This document shows, piece after piece, positions 13,653 through 22,667 of a DNA stretch of 49,616 bases. The notes below the pieces were generated by a model. It made no database searches, was not told the origin of the DNA, and was given only the letters and a program-made list of their open reading frames with translations. Both the position numbers and the translations under genes were made by a program. The stretch covers positions 1-49,616 of the forward strand of contig CAZTVF010000027.1 in assembly GCA_964616985.1 (NCBI GenBank). The letters are read 5' to 3'. How positions within the stretch are numbered: position 1 is the stretch's first letter; every line of letters starts with the position of its first letter. The DNA is from CAZTVF01 sp964616985. Its GTDB lineage: Bacteria; Planctomycetota; Phycisphaerae; SM23-33.

Positions 13653-16379
13653 TTATTCAACGGTCCATTCGATCGTCGCGCCCTCGGCCAGCTCCGTCGC
13701 CGGGCAGGCGAATCGCTTGTACTTGCCCATCGCGCCGGCCGCCGCCAGGGCCTTGCCCCCCATCTTCGCCTCCCGCGCGCCGGGGGGCAACTCCAGACCT
13801 TGCAGCCTGGGCGTGCGGCCGAACGTCTTGCGGATCGTCATCCGTATGCTGCCGCCCTGTCGCTGGGCGGTGGCCCAGAACAGCGGGTGCACGATCGCGA
13901 AGCGGCCGTCCTGCATCGGGCTCAGCCGCAGCACGCCCTCGGCCGGCCAGTAGAAGAAGTCCAGCGTCGCCTGGTACACCAGCCAGCTGGCCGGGGCGGT
14001 CATGTAGTAGCTGCCCCAGGACTGCTTGCCCGAGACCGGCTGGTACATCAGGCGCGTGTCGCACGGGCTCTTGCCATCGGGGTCCATCGCCTCGATGATC
14101 CGCCGCCAGATGTCCATCATGCGGCCGTCGCCGCGGATCGCCAGCGGCGCCAGGCAGAAGCTCTCCACGTACGGCAGCCAGCCATACTGCGTGAATTCCT
14201 TCAGGTCGGCCGACACCTCGTCGGGCGGCACGGCGAACTTGGCGTTGCCGTTGAGCTGCACCATCGCGTCGGCGCAAGCCTGCAGGCGGTCGTCGCCCAG
14301 CACGTCCACGCCGGCCAGCATGCGGCTGTAGTATTCGCCCGCGAGCATGCCCGCGTGGCAGTTCTCGTTGGCCGGGCCTTGGGGGCTGTTGTACGCGCGG
14401 TAGAAGCGGCCGTTCCACAGGTCGGCCTCCAGACGCTCGCGGGCCTGCTTCTCCCACGCGTCGAGGCGAGGCAGCAGGTCGCGATCGCCGAACTTCGTCG
14501 CCCACTTCCTCGCCACTTCCAGGGCCGCCAGCCACAGCGTGGCCACGTATGCAACCGTGCCGATATAATGGTAACCATCGTAGCTGGTGCCCAGCCCGTG
14601 GCCGATCTGCGCCACCCCGCCGCCCGCCTGGGCCCACTCCGCATGCCGCAGCAGCGCCTTCTTCGCCCGCTGCCAGGTGAGCTCCTCGATCTCCGTCGCC
14701 CCGTTCGACCACACGTGCGACGCCCACTGGATGATGAACGAGCACGTCAGGTCCGGCCAGTGGCTGTCCACCGCCTTGGCCTCCAGGTGCCCCTGGCCCA
14801 GATCGTGATTCACCCCGCCGTTGTCCGCCTGCTTGAGCGAGAATTCCTCCAGCTCCTGCCAGTTGAGCTGGGGGAACAGCAGCAGCGTCGCCGCGTGCGC
14901 CGCCAGCCGCTGATCGATCGTCCCGAAGCACGCCGCCATCTCGGTCGGCCCTTCGTTCACGCTGAAGCGGCCGTCCTTGTACAGCACGCTGTTGGTCACC
15001 AGCGGATAGCAGCAGTTCGCCAGCCGCCGCTTCAGCCACGCCGGCAGCGACGTGTCCTTCAACAGGGCCGGCAACTGCCCGGCGGCCGCCAGAATGGTAT
15101 CGAACGACTTGAATATGTAATCGAGAATCTCCTCGCCGCCCGCGAAGTGGTTCTGCCAGAGGTGGCCGCGGTCGACGTTGTGGATGTCGATCCAGTGAGG
15201 CATGTCCCAGACGACGGCCATGTCCGCCGTCGCGCTGCCGCCGGCGGGCACGGTCATTTCCTTGGCGACCGAGGCCGTGCGGCTGCTCTTCTCCACCAGC
15301 ACGCTGGAATCCCGGCGCACCGCAACAAAATGAAACCCGTCGGCGGCCGGGCTGATCTCGCTGGGTTCGTTGCCGTAGCGGATCGCCTCGTAGTCGCCGC
15401 CCTTGGCCAGGTTGCACGCGGGCTGGTCGGGCGCGGTCCAGTAGCGATAGAAACCGTCGCCGTAGCCGATGCGGCTTTCGGCCTCACCGATGCCGCCGCC
15501 GAAGCCCACCAGGTTCGGCCAGGCCATCCGGCACGCGATGCGCACGGGTTGGCCCGTGCGGTTGCTCACGCGGAAACGAACGATGAACCCCGGCAGGCCC
15601 GAGGTCTTCAGATCGTGCGGGCACAGCATGCCCGACAGCGTCGCCTCCACGTCGATGCCGGGGAACACCTCCGCCGCCCGCAGCGTCGCCTGGGGGAATG
15701 CCAGGTCCGCCTGCAGGTTCGCCACCGGCGGAATGAGCCCGCCCTTGCCCGCCGCCGCTCGCGTGGCCAGCACGCGCTGCGCCTCGCCCAGGGCGATGGA
15801 AAGGTACGCGCCCTCCAGGCCGTCGGGGTCCTCGAAGGGCATGTCCTGGTTGTTGTTGCCGCTGAAGTTGCGGAACCTGCCGTCGCGGCAGATCTCGACC
15901 TTGCCGCAGCCGATGCCGCCCAGCGGCACGCCCGTGGGCGCCCACTGCGGATCGGCCTGGCATGCCAGCCAATCGTCGGCCTGGCCGCTGGAGACGAACC
16001 GCGTCCACGTGCACAACAGCACGTCGGCCTGCTCCAGGCCTTGGGGCAGGTTGGCGATCGTCAGCGGGCCCTCTCCGCGGCTGGCCATCAGGCGGCCCAG
16101 GCAGACCCACGTCTTTGCGGCCTGCTTGGAGGCGAACGTCGCGGGGCCCTTGTTGCCCTCGCCGAACTTCTGCTGCACCTCAAAGCTCCGCAGGCCGGTG
16201 ATGGTGAGCTTCACCTCCACCGCCGCCAGGGCCCCGGCCAGGGCGCTGTCCACGCGGACGAACAGGTAGTATCCCAGTTTGCCCAGGGCGCTGGGGATGT
16301 GGACGTTGATCGGGCGGCGCAGGTCGGCCGCGGGGAAGAATATCTCCTGGTGCTCCGTCTCGCCGTACATCTGGCTCAT
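13653..16379 (-). CDS. GH116-family glycosidase (GBA2/beta-glucosidase type)
   Basis: This 908-residue protein resembles family GH116, retaining beta-glycosidases related to the non-lysosomal glucosylceramidase GBA2. The N-terminal beta domain holds GVPLGGIGCGKVE (about 150-162). The (alpha/alpha)6 domain contains NEGPTEMAACFGTIDQR, with Glu476 at the nucleophile position, and GTSYDGYHYIGTVAY, with Asp601 at the acid/base position. A LWNGRFYRAYN segment follows. The ATG at 16379 is preceded by GAGGAACCCC. Upstream in-frame starts to 16625 cross the divergent gene and lack ribosome sites. There is no signal peptide, so it probably acts in the cytoplasm. The PfkB kinase follows 12 bases later, and the U32 gene is divergent across 169 bp. 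Confidence 0.82.
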   Translation of the reverse strand: MSQMYGETEHQEIFFPAADLRRPINVHIPSALGKLGYYLFVRVDSALAGALAAVEVKLTITGLRSFEVQQKFGEGNKGPATFASKQAAKTWVCLGRLMASRGEGPLTIANLPQGLEQADVLLCTWTRFVSSGQADDWLACQADPQWAPTGVPLGGIGCGKVEICRDGRFRNFSGNNNQDMPFEDPDGLEGAYLSIALGEAQRVLATRAAAGKGGLIPPVANLQADLAFPQATLRAAEVFPGIDVEATLSGMLCPHDLKTSGLPGFIVRFRVSNRTGQPVRIACRMAWPNLVGFGGGIGEAESRIGYGDGFYRYWTAPDQPACNLAKGGDYEAIRYGNEPSEISPAADGFHFVAVRRDSSVLVEKSSRTASVAKEMTVPAGGSATADMAVVWDMPHWIDIHNVDRGHLWQNHFAGGEEILDYIFKSFDTILAAAGQLPALLKDTSLPAWLKRRLANCCYPLVTNSVLYKDGRFSVNEGPTEMAACFGTIDQRLAAHAATLLLFPQLNWQELEEFSLKQADNGGVNHDLGQGHLEAKAVDSHWPDLTCSFIIQWASHVWSNGATEIEELTWQRAKKALLRHAEWAQAGGGVAQIGHGLGTSYDGYHYIGTVAYVATLWLAALEVARKWATKFGDRDLLPRLDAWEKQARERLEADLWNGRFYRAYNSPQGPANENCHAGMLAGEYYSRMLAGVDVLGDDRLQACADAMVQLNGNAKFAVPPDEVSADLKEFTQYGWLPYVESFCLAPLAIRGDGRMMDIWRRIIEAMDPDGKSPCDTRLMYQPVSGKQSWGSYYMTAPASWLVYQATLDFFYWPAEGVLRLSPMQDGRFAIVHPLFWATAQRQGGSIRMTIRKTFGRTPRLQGLELPPGAREAKMGGKALAAAGAMGKYKRFACPATELAEGATIEWTVE

Positions 16380-16548
16380 GGGGTTCCTCGGTTTGTCATT
16401 CGTGCGGATCATCGCGTCTCCGTCGGCTGGCGGCCTTGCGCTTCGCGGCAGGCAGCGGCCGCGTCCATCGGTCATCGCAGCGGAGAAGGTATTCCCCGGG
16501 GGCAAGATTTTCCAACATTTCTGACGCAAAACCGATAGAAATAGAGCC

Positions 16549-19077
16549 GTGAACAAATCAAGCAAACGCACCGAGCTGTTGTCGCCCGCCGGCGACTGGG
16601 AATGCCTCAAGGCCGCCGTCGCCAACGGCGCCGACGCCGTCTACTTCGGACTGCCCGCCTTCAACGCGCGGGCCAAGGCGACCAACTTCCGCCTGGAGGA
16701 ACTGCCCGAGGTCATGGACTACCTCCACGCCCGCAACGCCCGCGGGTACGTCGCGCTCAACACGCTCATCTTCGCCCCCGAGCTTGAGCAGGCGGCCGCC
16801 TTCGTCGCCCGCGTCGCCGAGGCCGGCGCCGACGCCGTCATCGTCCAGGACCTGGGCCTGGCCGCCGTCGTCCGCCGCACCGCCCCCACGCTGCCCATCC
16901 ACGCCTCCACGCAGATGAGCCAGACCGATGCTGCCGGCATCAACCTGCTGGCCGAGCTGGGCGTGTCGCGGGTGATCCTCGCCCGCGAGCTGACGCTGGA
17001 GCAGGTGCGGGCGATCCGCGCGGCCACGAAGATGGAACTGGAAGTCTTCGTCCACGGCGCCCTGTGCATCTCCGTCAGCGGCCAGTGCCTGGCGAGCGAG
17101 TCGCTCTGGGGGCGCAGCGCCAACCGCGGCCTGTGCGGCCAGGCCTGCCGCCTGCCCTACCAGCTCGTCGTCGACAGCGAGAGCCGCACCACCGACACCC
17201 CCGTCTATCCGCTGAGCCCGCTGGACCTGGCCGCCCACGACCACGTGGCCGAACTCGTCCGCCTGGGCACGGCCGGGCTGAAGATCGAGGGCCGCCTCAA
17301 GAGCGCCCACTACGTAGCGGCCGCAACGGCCACCTACCGCGCGGCCTTGGACGCGGCGTTGAACGACCGCCCCTGGCGCCTGGGCGAGCAGCAGCAGTAC
17401 GACCTGGCGCAGAGCTTCTCGCGCGGGTTCACCGGCGGGTTCCTCGGCGGGCCGAATCATCAGGCCCTCGTGCCCGGCCGCTTCCCCAAGAGCCGCGGCG
17501 TGCGGCTGGGCGTGGTGACGCAGATCACAGACGCCAGCGTGGTGATCGAGCTCGATGCCGCCGCGCGCCGGCCGGGCCTGAGCGAAGAGCCCATCAAGCC
17601 CGGAGACGGCATCGTTTTCGACGAGGGCCACCCCGAGCGCGACGAGCAAGGCGGCCGCGTCTATTCGGTTCAGCCGATCAGCGGCCCGCGCGGCGGCCCG
17701 TGCCTGGTGGAGATGATGTTCGGCCCCGGCGACGTGAACCTCTCCGCCCTCACGCCCGGCAACATCGTCTGGAAGACCGACGACCCCAAGCTTCGCCGCC
17801 GCATGGAGCAGACGTACTCGCGCGACGTCATCGTGCACAAGACGCCCGTCGATTTCGACGTCGCCGCCGACTTGGACAAGCCGCTGGAGCTCATCGCCCG
17901 CGACGCGCACGGCCAGTTCGCCCGCGCCCGCGGGGCCGCCCCGCTGCAGGCCGCTCAGAAGCACCCGCTGACGCGCGAGCTGCTCGTGCAGCAGCTCGAC
18001 CGCCTGGGGCCCACGCCGTTCGAACTGGGCACGGTGCGGCTGCTGTCGTCGGGCAAGGAGGTCGAATCGACCTCGGTCATGGCGCCCAAGAGCGTGCTGA
18101 ACGAGCTGCGCCGCCAGGTGATCGAAGACCTCTCGCGGCGGCACCTGTCCCGCTACCGCCACGCCGTCGCCGAACCAGCGGCGCTGCAGCACCTGCGGCA
18201 GGAACCGCCCGCCGCGACGGCCGCGGCAAAGATTGAACTGAGCGTGCTGGCCCGCACGATGGACCAGCTCGAGGCCGTCATCGCCGCCAAGGCGGCGGCC
18301 CTGGTCTACTGCGACCTGATGGACGACGAGCTCAATGCCGCCGCCCTCGCCGCCTGCCGCGCGGTTGGCCTGGCCGCCGCACTGGTCACGCCCCGCATTC
18401 TCTTGAGCGGCGAAGAGGCGCGTCTCGATGCGCTGGCCGCTGCGGCGCCCGCGGCCATCCTCGTGCGAAACCTCGGGGCGCTGTCGCTGCTCCGCAAGCG
18501 GTCGCCGCAGGTGCCACTCGTTGCAGACCAGTCGCTCAACGCCATCAACGACGTCACGTGCGGTGTGCTGACGGGCCTGGGGGCCGCTCGCGTCACGGCG
18601 GCCGCCGACTTGAGCTTCGCGCAGCTGCAGGCGATGGCCCGTTTCCTGTCGCCGGCCTCGCTGGAGGTGGTCATCCACCAGCACGTGACGATGTTCCACA
18701 CGATGCACTGCCTCTTCGCCGCCAACCTCGCCGGGGGGCGGAGTTGCACCGCCTGCCGCCGCCCCTGCCGCCAGCACCGCCTGCACCTTCTCGACCGCGT
18801 CGCCGCCGAGCACCTCGTGCTGGCCGACGAGGCCGGTCGCAACACCGTCTTCACCTCGCGTGCGCAGACGGCGGCAGACTTCCTGCCGGGCATCATGCAG
18901 CTGGGCGTCGGGCATCTTCGCATCGAGCTACTGGAGGAATCCGCCGCCGAGGCCGCGGAGCTCGTGACGACCTATGCTGAAGTGCTGTCGAGCCCGCAGC
19001 AGGCCGCCGCGGCGTGGAAGCACCTTGCCGCCATCAGTCGCGATCGCCTGACCAAGGGCACGTGGGATTTCGAGTAA
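16549..19077 (+). CDS. U32-family protein with tandem barrel (RlhA/TrhP-like)
   Basis: The 842-residue product starts at a GTG at 16549, immediately before the expected family start TELLSPAGDWE. The ribosome site is weak. The U32 signature is present as EVFVHGALCISVSGQC, with further cysteines in NRGLCGQAC, the pattern that binds an Fe-S cluster in UbiU-type relatives. Bacterial members hydroxylate rRNA or tRNA (RlhA, TrhP), and proven proteases are rare. Residues ~560-842 look like a second, diverged barrel: VADQSLNAINDVTCGVL mirrors the first HASTQMSQTDAAGINLL, and SLEVVIHQHVTMFHTMHC mirrors the signature, followed by a CTACRRPC cluster. RNA modification is more likely than proteolysis, but this is family inference. 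Confidence 0.8.
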   Translation: MNKSSKRTELLSPAGDWECLKAAVANGADAVYFGLPAFNARAKATNFRLEELPEVMDYLHARNARGYVALNTLIFAPELEQAAAFVARVAEAGADAVIVQDLGLAAVVRRTAPTLPIHASTQMSQTDAAGINLLAELGVSRVILARELTLEQVRAIRAATKMELEVFVHGALCISVSGQCLASESLWGRSANRGLCGQACRLPYQLVVDSESRTTDTPVYPLSPLDLAAHDHVAELVRLGTAGLKIEGRLKSAHYVAAATATYRAALDAALNDRPWRLGEQQQYDLAQSFSRGFTGGFLGGPNHQALVPGRFPKSRGVRLGVVTQITDASVVIELDAAARRPGLSEEPIKPGDGIVFDEGHPERDEQGGRVYSVQPISGPRGGPCLVEMMFGPGDVNLSALTPGNIVWKTDDPKLRRRMEQTYSRDVIVHKTPVDFDVAADLDKPLELIARDAHGQFARARGAAPLQAAQKHPLTRELLVQQLDRLGPTPFELGTVRLLSSGKEVESTSVMAPKSVLNELRRQVIEDLSRRHLSRYRHAVAEPAALQHLRQEPPAATAAAKIELSVLARTMDQLEAVIAAKAAALVYCDLMDDELNAAALAACRAVGLAAALVTPRILLSGEEARLDALAAAAPAAILVRNLGALSLLRKRSPQVPLVADQSLNAINDVTCGVLTGLGAARVTAAADLSFAQLQAMARFLSPASLEVVIHQHVTMFHTMHCLFAANLAGGRSCTACRRPCRQHRLHLLDRVAAEHLVLADEAGRNTVFTSRAQTAADFLPGIMQLGVGHLRIELLEESAAEAAELVTTYAEVLSSPQQAAAAWKHLAAISRDRLTKGTWDFE

Positions 19078-19120
19078 AACGGGCGCTGCGATGGATCCAA
19101 CGAGTGAAGCCGCAGACCTT

Positions 19121-19142
19121 GCGGCGGCCTGGGAAGGTCGCC
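19121..19142. repeat. Half copy of the dispersed GGCGGCCTGGGAAGG repeat
   Basis: Only the right arm of the element is recognisable (GGCGGCCTGGGAAGGTCGCC), with one change. It lies in the 93-bp gap before the small membrane protein. Confidence 0.5.
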
Positions 19143-19170
19143 TGCACGGAACAGCTGAAGGAAGATCATC

Positions 19171-19476
19171 ATGAACAGGATTGGCACGTTTGGGATGCTG
19201 ACGATTCTCGCCGTCCTTGCGGTGGCCGCGCCCGCGATGGCCGTCATCGCGGGAGTGGCCTCCGCTCCGGTCGTTCATCAGACCGAGTCGCTGCTGGAGG
19301 AATTGGTGGCGCCCCTTGGCATCGTGACGCTGGCGCTGGTGGCGGGCACCGTCTCGCTGGGGGTTTTCCGCCGCATCAAGCCCAAGGTGATGTTCCAGTG
19401 GCACAAAATCATCGCGTTCGCGGCCCTCATCGCGGCGCTGGTGCATGCGACGATGGCAATCCTCAGCGGCGACTAA
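19171..19476 (+). CDS. Small membrane protein with paired histidines
   Basis: This 101-residue protein of no recognised family starts at the ATG at 19171, with AAGGAAG upstream. It has an N-terminal hydrophobic segment (residues 8-27, possibly a signal peptide ending near Ala-Met-Ala), a second at about 48-66, and a third at about 79-98. The last helix reads WHKIIAFAALIAALVHA, placing two histidines 14 residues apart, the spacing of heme ligands in b561- and ferric-reductase-like helices. It follows the U32 gene by 93 bp on the same strand and ends tail to tail with mutY, sharing the four bases CTAA. A heme or electron-transfer role is speculation. Confidence 0.7.
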   Translation: MNRIGTFGMLTILAVLAVAAPAMAVIAGVASAPVVHQTESLLEELVAPLGIVTLALVAGTVSLGVFRRIKPKVMFQWHKIIAFAALIAALVHATMAILSGD

Positions 19477-20552
19477 GCCGTCGCGAACGATGCGGATTCG
19501 ATGATCTTTTTCGTCGCCGCCGGGAAGGCATAGGCGTCCAGTTCGCCCGGAAGCACCCATTTCACCTGCTGGCAGGCGATGGCGCGGGCCCGGCCGCGGA
19601 TGTGAACACAGCGGAAGACGTGCATCGTGATCTTGAAGTGCGAGTACGCGTGGCGGACCACGCCGATCTTTTCGCCCACCGCGACCTCCAGGCCTACCTC
19701 TTCGCGCACCTCGCGCCGCAACGCGTCCTGGAGCGTCTCGCCCGCCTCGACCTTGCCGCCGGGAAACTCCCACAGCCCGCCCAGCAGGCCCTGTGGCGCA
19801 CGCTGGTCGATCAGCAGCCGCGCCCCCTTGTGGATGACGCCGGCCACGATGGTGTAGTGCGGCACGGCCTTGGCCTTCACCCGCGTGGGCAGTTTCTCCT
19901 GGCGGCCGGCGGCGCGGGCGCGGCAATCGGCCCGCACGGGGCACTGGTCGCAGCGAGGGCTGCGCGGCAGGCAGACGGTCGCACCGAGGTCCATCATCGC
20001 CTGGTTGAATTCGCCCGCCGAGCCGCGGGGCAATAGTTCGCCCGCCAGCTTCCACAGCCGCTTGCCGACGGCGGCGCCCTTGGGGTCGCCTGCGATCGCG
20101 AACAGCCGGCACAGCACGCGCATCACGTTGCCGTCGAGCACCGGCTCGTCGCGCCCAAACGCGATGCTGGCGATGGCGCCGGCGGTGTAGCGTCCGATCC
20201 CCGGCAGCGCCCGCAGCGCCTCCGCCGTGGAGGGAATCTCGCCCCCGTGCTGCGAGACGATCTTGCCCGCCGCCCGGTGGAGGTTCCGCGCGCGGCTGTA
20301 GTAGCCCAGCCCCTCCCACGCCTTGAGCACCGCGTCGAGCGGCGCCGCGGCCAGGGCGGCCACGTCGGGGAATCGTTCGAGGAATCGCGCGAAGTAAGGC
20401 CCGGCCGTCTCGACGCGGGTCTGCTGGAGCATGATCTCGGAGATCCAAACGCGGTAGGCGTCGCGGCTGGCGCGCCATGGCAGGGCTCGCGCGGCGCGGC
20501 CGTACCAGCGGCACAGCCGGCGGGCGATGGTGTGTGCAGGCGTCCGCGGCAC
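19473..20552 (-). CDS. mutY: A/G-specific adenine glycosylase with intact Nudix domain
   Basis: MutY removes adenine mispaired with 8-oxoguanine. The 359-residue product has Glu39 in ISEIMLQQT, the helix-hairpin-helix LPGIGRYTAGA (116-126), catalytic Asp140 in LDGNVMR, and an Fe-S loop with Cys194, 201, 204 and 210. All are offset by two from E. coli MutY. Unusually, the C-terminal domain keeps a complete Nudix box (266-288, GX5EX7REVXEEXGL), which is degenerate in typical MutY proteins, so it may also hydrolyse an oxidised nucleotide. The GTG start at 20552 lies two bases after the folE stop, indicating coupled translation. A longer open frame upstream is folE read out of frame. Confidence 0.92.
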   Translation of the reverse strand: MPRTPAHTIARRLCRWYGRAARALPWRASRDAYRVWISEIMLQQTRVETAGPYFARFLERFPDVAALAAAPLDAVLKAWEGLGYYSRARNLHRAAGKIVSQHGGEIPSTAEALRALPGIGRYTAGAIASIAFGRDEPVLDGNVMRVLCRLFAIAGDPKGAAVGKRLWKLAGELLPRGSAGEFNQAMMDLGATVCLPRSPRCDQCPVRADCRARAAGRQEKLPTRVKAKAVPHYTIVAGVIHKGARLLIDQRAPQGLLGGLWEFPGGKVEAGETLQDALRREVREEVGLEVAVGEKIGVVRHAYSHFKITMHVFRCVHIRGRARAIACQQVKWVLPGELDAYAFPAATKKIIESASFATA

Positions 20553-20554
20553 GG

Positions 20555-21148
20555 TCAGATGTGCTGCCGGCCGCCGCCGGTCAGCAGGTTGACCGCCTCG
20601 GTCCGCGTCGCCAGGTTGCTCTTGAAGGTGCCCCGCATGGCCGAGGTCACCATGACCGAGCCGGGCTTGCGGACGCCGCGGATGGTCATGCACGTGTGGG
20701 TGGCCTCGATGATGACGGCGGCGCCCTTGGCGTCCAGTTCGGTCATCATCAGGTCGGCGATCTGGCACGTCAGCCGTTCCTGCAACTGCGGGCGGCGGGC
20801 GAAGGTCTCGACGACCCGCGCGATCTTCGACAGTCCGCACACCTTGCCGCGCGGCAGGTACGCCACGTGCGCCTTGCCCATGAAAGGCAGCAGGTGGTGC
20901 TCGCACATCGAGTAGAACGGGATGTCGCGCAGGACGACCATCTCGTCGTACTGCTCCTGGAAGCCCACATCCAGGTGCCCCGCGGGATCCTCGCCCAGGC
21001 CCCAGAACAGCTCGGCATACATGCGGGCCACGCGCTGGGGCGTCTTCTTGAGCCCCTCTCGCTCTACGTCTTCGCCCACGGCCTGGAGGATCTGCCGCAC
21101 GGCGGCCTCGATGGCGGGCAGGTCGATGTCTTTTTTGAGTTCGGTCAT
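20555..21148 (-). CDS. folE: GTP cyclohydrolase I
   Basis: The 197-residue enzyme converts GTP to 7,8-dihydroneopterin triphosphate, the first step to tetrahydrofolate and an entry to 7-deazaguanine compounds. Zinc ligands are Cys82, His85 and Cys153 (SMCEHHLLPF and THTCMTIRG), with the same spacing as in the E. coli enzyme. The segment PRGKVCGLSKIARVV and the C-terminal substrate loop are present. The ATG at 21148 has GAGG upstream, and promoter-like sequence lies at 21172-21199. It is followed within two bases by mutY. The radical SAM gene ends 59 bases upstream. Confidence 0.96.
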   Translation of the reverse strand: MTELKKDIDLPAIEAAVRQILQAVGEDVEREGLKKTPQRVARMYAELFWGLGEDPAGHLDVGFQEQYDEMVVLRDIPFYSMCEHHLLPFMGKAHVAYLPRGKVCGLSKIARVVETFARRPQLQERLTCQIADLMMTELDAKGAAVIIEATHTCMTIRGVRKPGSVMVTSAMRGTFKSNLATRTEAVNLLTGGGRQHI

Positions 21149-21171
21149 TTCATGCCTCGATGGTTGTACGA

Positions 21172-21199
21172 ATGCTACCACACTCCCGCCGACGTGCAA
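21172..21199 (-). promoter_or_regulatory. Possible promoter of folE-mutY
   Basis: On the minus strand TTGCAC (21199-21194) and TAGCAT (21177-21172) are 16 bp apart. They match three and four of six consensus bases. The leader would be about 15-20 bases. Confidence 0.35.
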
Positions 21200-21207
21200 G
21201 CGGCGTG

Positions 21208-22296
21208 TTAGATCCGCACGAGATAGCTCAGCTCGGCGTGGCAGTTCCAGTAGCACTGGCGGCAGGGCAGTGATCGCAGCCGCTCCTGGCGAAACACCTC
21301 GTCGTTCCACATCGATCCCAGCGGCGTCTCGCCGTCCCACCGGGCGAAGCTGCGACCCATCTCCAGGTGCGGCCAGCAGCGGTACAGCCGCAGGTCGGCC
21401 CCGAGGAACAGCGTCGTGTAGGCCGCGTTGCACGGCACCGGCAGCTGCCCGCCGGACATCGCGGCGTCCAGCCCGCTGATGTACGCATCGCTGTTCTCGA
21501 TCGGCAGCGAGTAGACGGCCGACAGCTCGCGCAGCCGCCCCGCCAGGCCCACCGCGGCCGGCCCGAGGTTGGCGATGCCGCACTGGCCGTCACCGGCGTT
21601 GTGCAGCGGCATGAAGCCGATGCGGTCGGCCCCGCTGGCGGCGACGCGTTGGAACAGCACCTCCAGGTCGTTGACGTTCGCTTCGCTCAGGACCGTCACG
21701 ACGGTGAGGGTGTACCCGGCCCTCGCGGACCGCCGCCTGGCCTCCAGGGCCGACACGCGGTCCAGCGTCCGACGCAGCACGTCGCGCCCGCCGCGGAGGT
21801 GGTCGTTCACGTCGTCGCGCCCGCTGTCGATCGAGATGTTGATGTTCGTGGGGTCGGCCGCAACAAGTTCGTCCAGCCGGTCGTCGGTCAGCGGCAGCGC
21901 GTTGGTGTTCAGCGTCACGGGCAGGCCGTGGCGCCTCGCGTGGCCGATGAGTTCAAAGATGTCCTTCCGCAGGGTGCATTCGCCGCCGGTGAAGCCCACC
22001 CCCGCGGCCCCCATTTTGTGAAGGTCGTCGATCGCCCGCTTCCAGACGGCCGTGCCGATCTCCACGGGGTTGCGACGGAACCGGTGCGGCAGGTCGCACA
22101 TGGGGCAGCGGCCGTTGCAGTTCTCGGTCACCAGCAGCACGGCCATCAGCGGCGCGGGGGCCAGGCCCGCCCGCGTGCGGCGGCGCGACTTGAGACATGC
22201 CAGGGCCCACGCCCGCCGGGCCAGCCATCGCCACTGCAGGCCAAGCAGCTTGCTCCAGATCACCTCGCGGAAGATTTTGCGCCTCAGCACGCCCAT
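21208..22296 (-). CDS. Radical SAM protein with SPASM-like C-terminal cysteines
   Basis: This 362-residue radical SAM enzyme has the cluster motif CNGRCPMC at residues 60-67 (CX3CX2C) after an N-terminal basic, partly amphipathic stretch. GFTGGECTLRKD follows as the SAM-binding GGE motif. The last 20 residues hold Cys345, Cys348 and Cys352 (CRQCYWNC), which could bind an auxiliary Fe-S cluster as in SPASM/twitch enzymes. The layout is common in proteins modifying peptides or cell-surface molecules. The substrate is not predictable. The ATG at 22296 is preceded by GAGG. It is divergent from the GT9/GT-C pair, so a role in the same surface glycan or lipid is possible. Confidence 0.82.
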   Translation of the reverse strand: MGVLRRKIFREVIWSKLLGLQWRWLARRAWALACLKSRRRTRAGLAPAPLMAVLLVTENCNGRCPMCDLPHRFRRNPVEIGTAVWKRAIDDLHKMGAAGVGFTGGECTLRKDIFELIGHARRHGLPVTLNTNALPLTDDRLDELVAADPTNINISIDSGRDDVNDHLRGGRDVLRRTLDRVSALEARRRSARAGYTLTVVTVLSEANVNDLEVLFQRVAASGADRIGFMPLHNAGDGQCGIANLGPAAVGLAGRLRELSAVYSLPIENSDAYISGLDAAMSGGQLPVPCNAAYTTLFLGADLRLYRCWPHLEMGRSFARWDGETPLGSMWNDEVFRQERLRSLPCRQCYWNCHAELSYLVRI

Positions 22297-22326
22297 GTGC
22301 CCTCGTGCTCCGTCACACCTATGGAT

Positions 22327-22394
22327 GGGTGGCGGCCTTCCCAGGCCGCCACCAGGAACGCTGTGATGGCGGCGACCCGGGAAGGCCGCCACCC
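22327..22394. repeat. Dispersed inverted repeat, full copy
   Basis: GGGTGGCGGCCTTCCCAGGC opens the left arm (22327-22350), and the right arm (22368-22394) differs from the exact complement at two bases. The element sits between divergent genes. The rest of the 371-bp gap 22297-22667 contains a -10-like GATAAT at 22464-22469 without a convincing -35, and a near-palindromic ATTCGACTACGGGAATTCG. No gene is seen. Confidence 0.75.
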
Positions 22395-22667
22395 CTGGCA
22401 TCGCGACTACACGACCCTAGTGTAAGATCCCCCCGTGCCTCAAACAAGGCGATGCCTTTTGCCGATAATTCGACTACGGGAATTCGCCGTCTGCAAGTAT
22501 GATCGTGGTGTCATCCATCGCCCGTTGTGTTTGGATTTCGCCGCGGCCCGCGGCCTTGCTCGCGGCGGCCTTTCCGTAACTCACCTCCTGGGACAACAGC
22601 GTTGAGTGAAGCGAAGACACCATCATCGCGGCCGTCGCCGGACCGCCGCGTCGGCCGCTTGGCGGCC

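Noticed and set aside
12609..16538. A 1309-codon open frame on the + strand over the kinase and GH116 genes
   Set aside because: It is antisense to two well-supported genes, its product is Arg/His/Gly/Val-rich without any domain, and long antisense frames are expected at this GC content.
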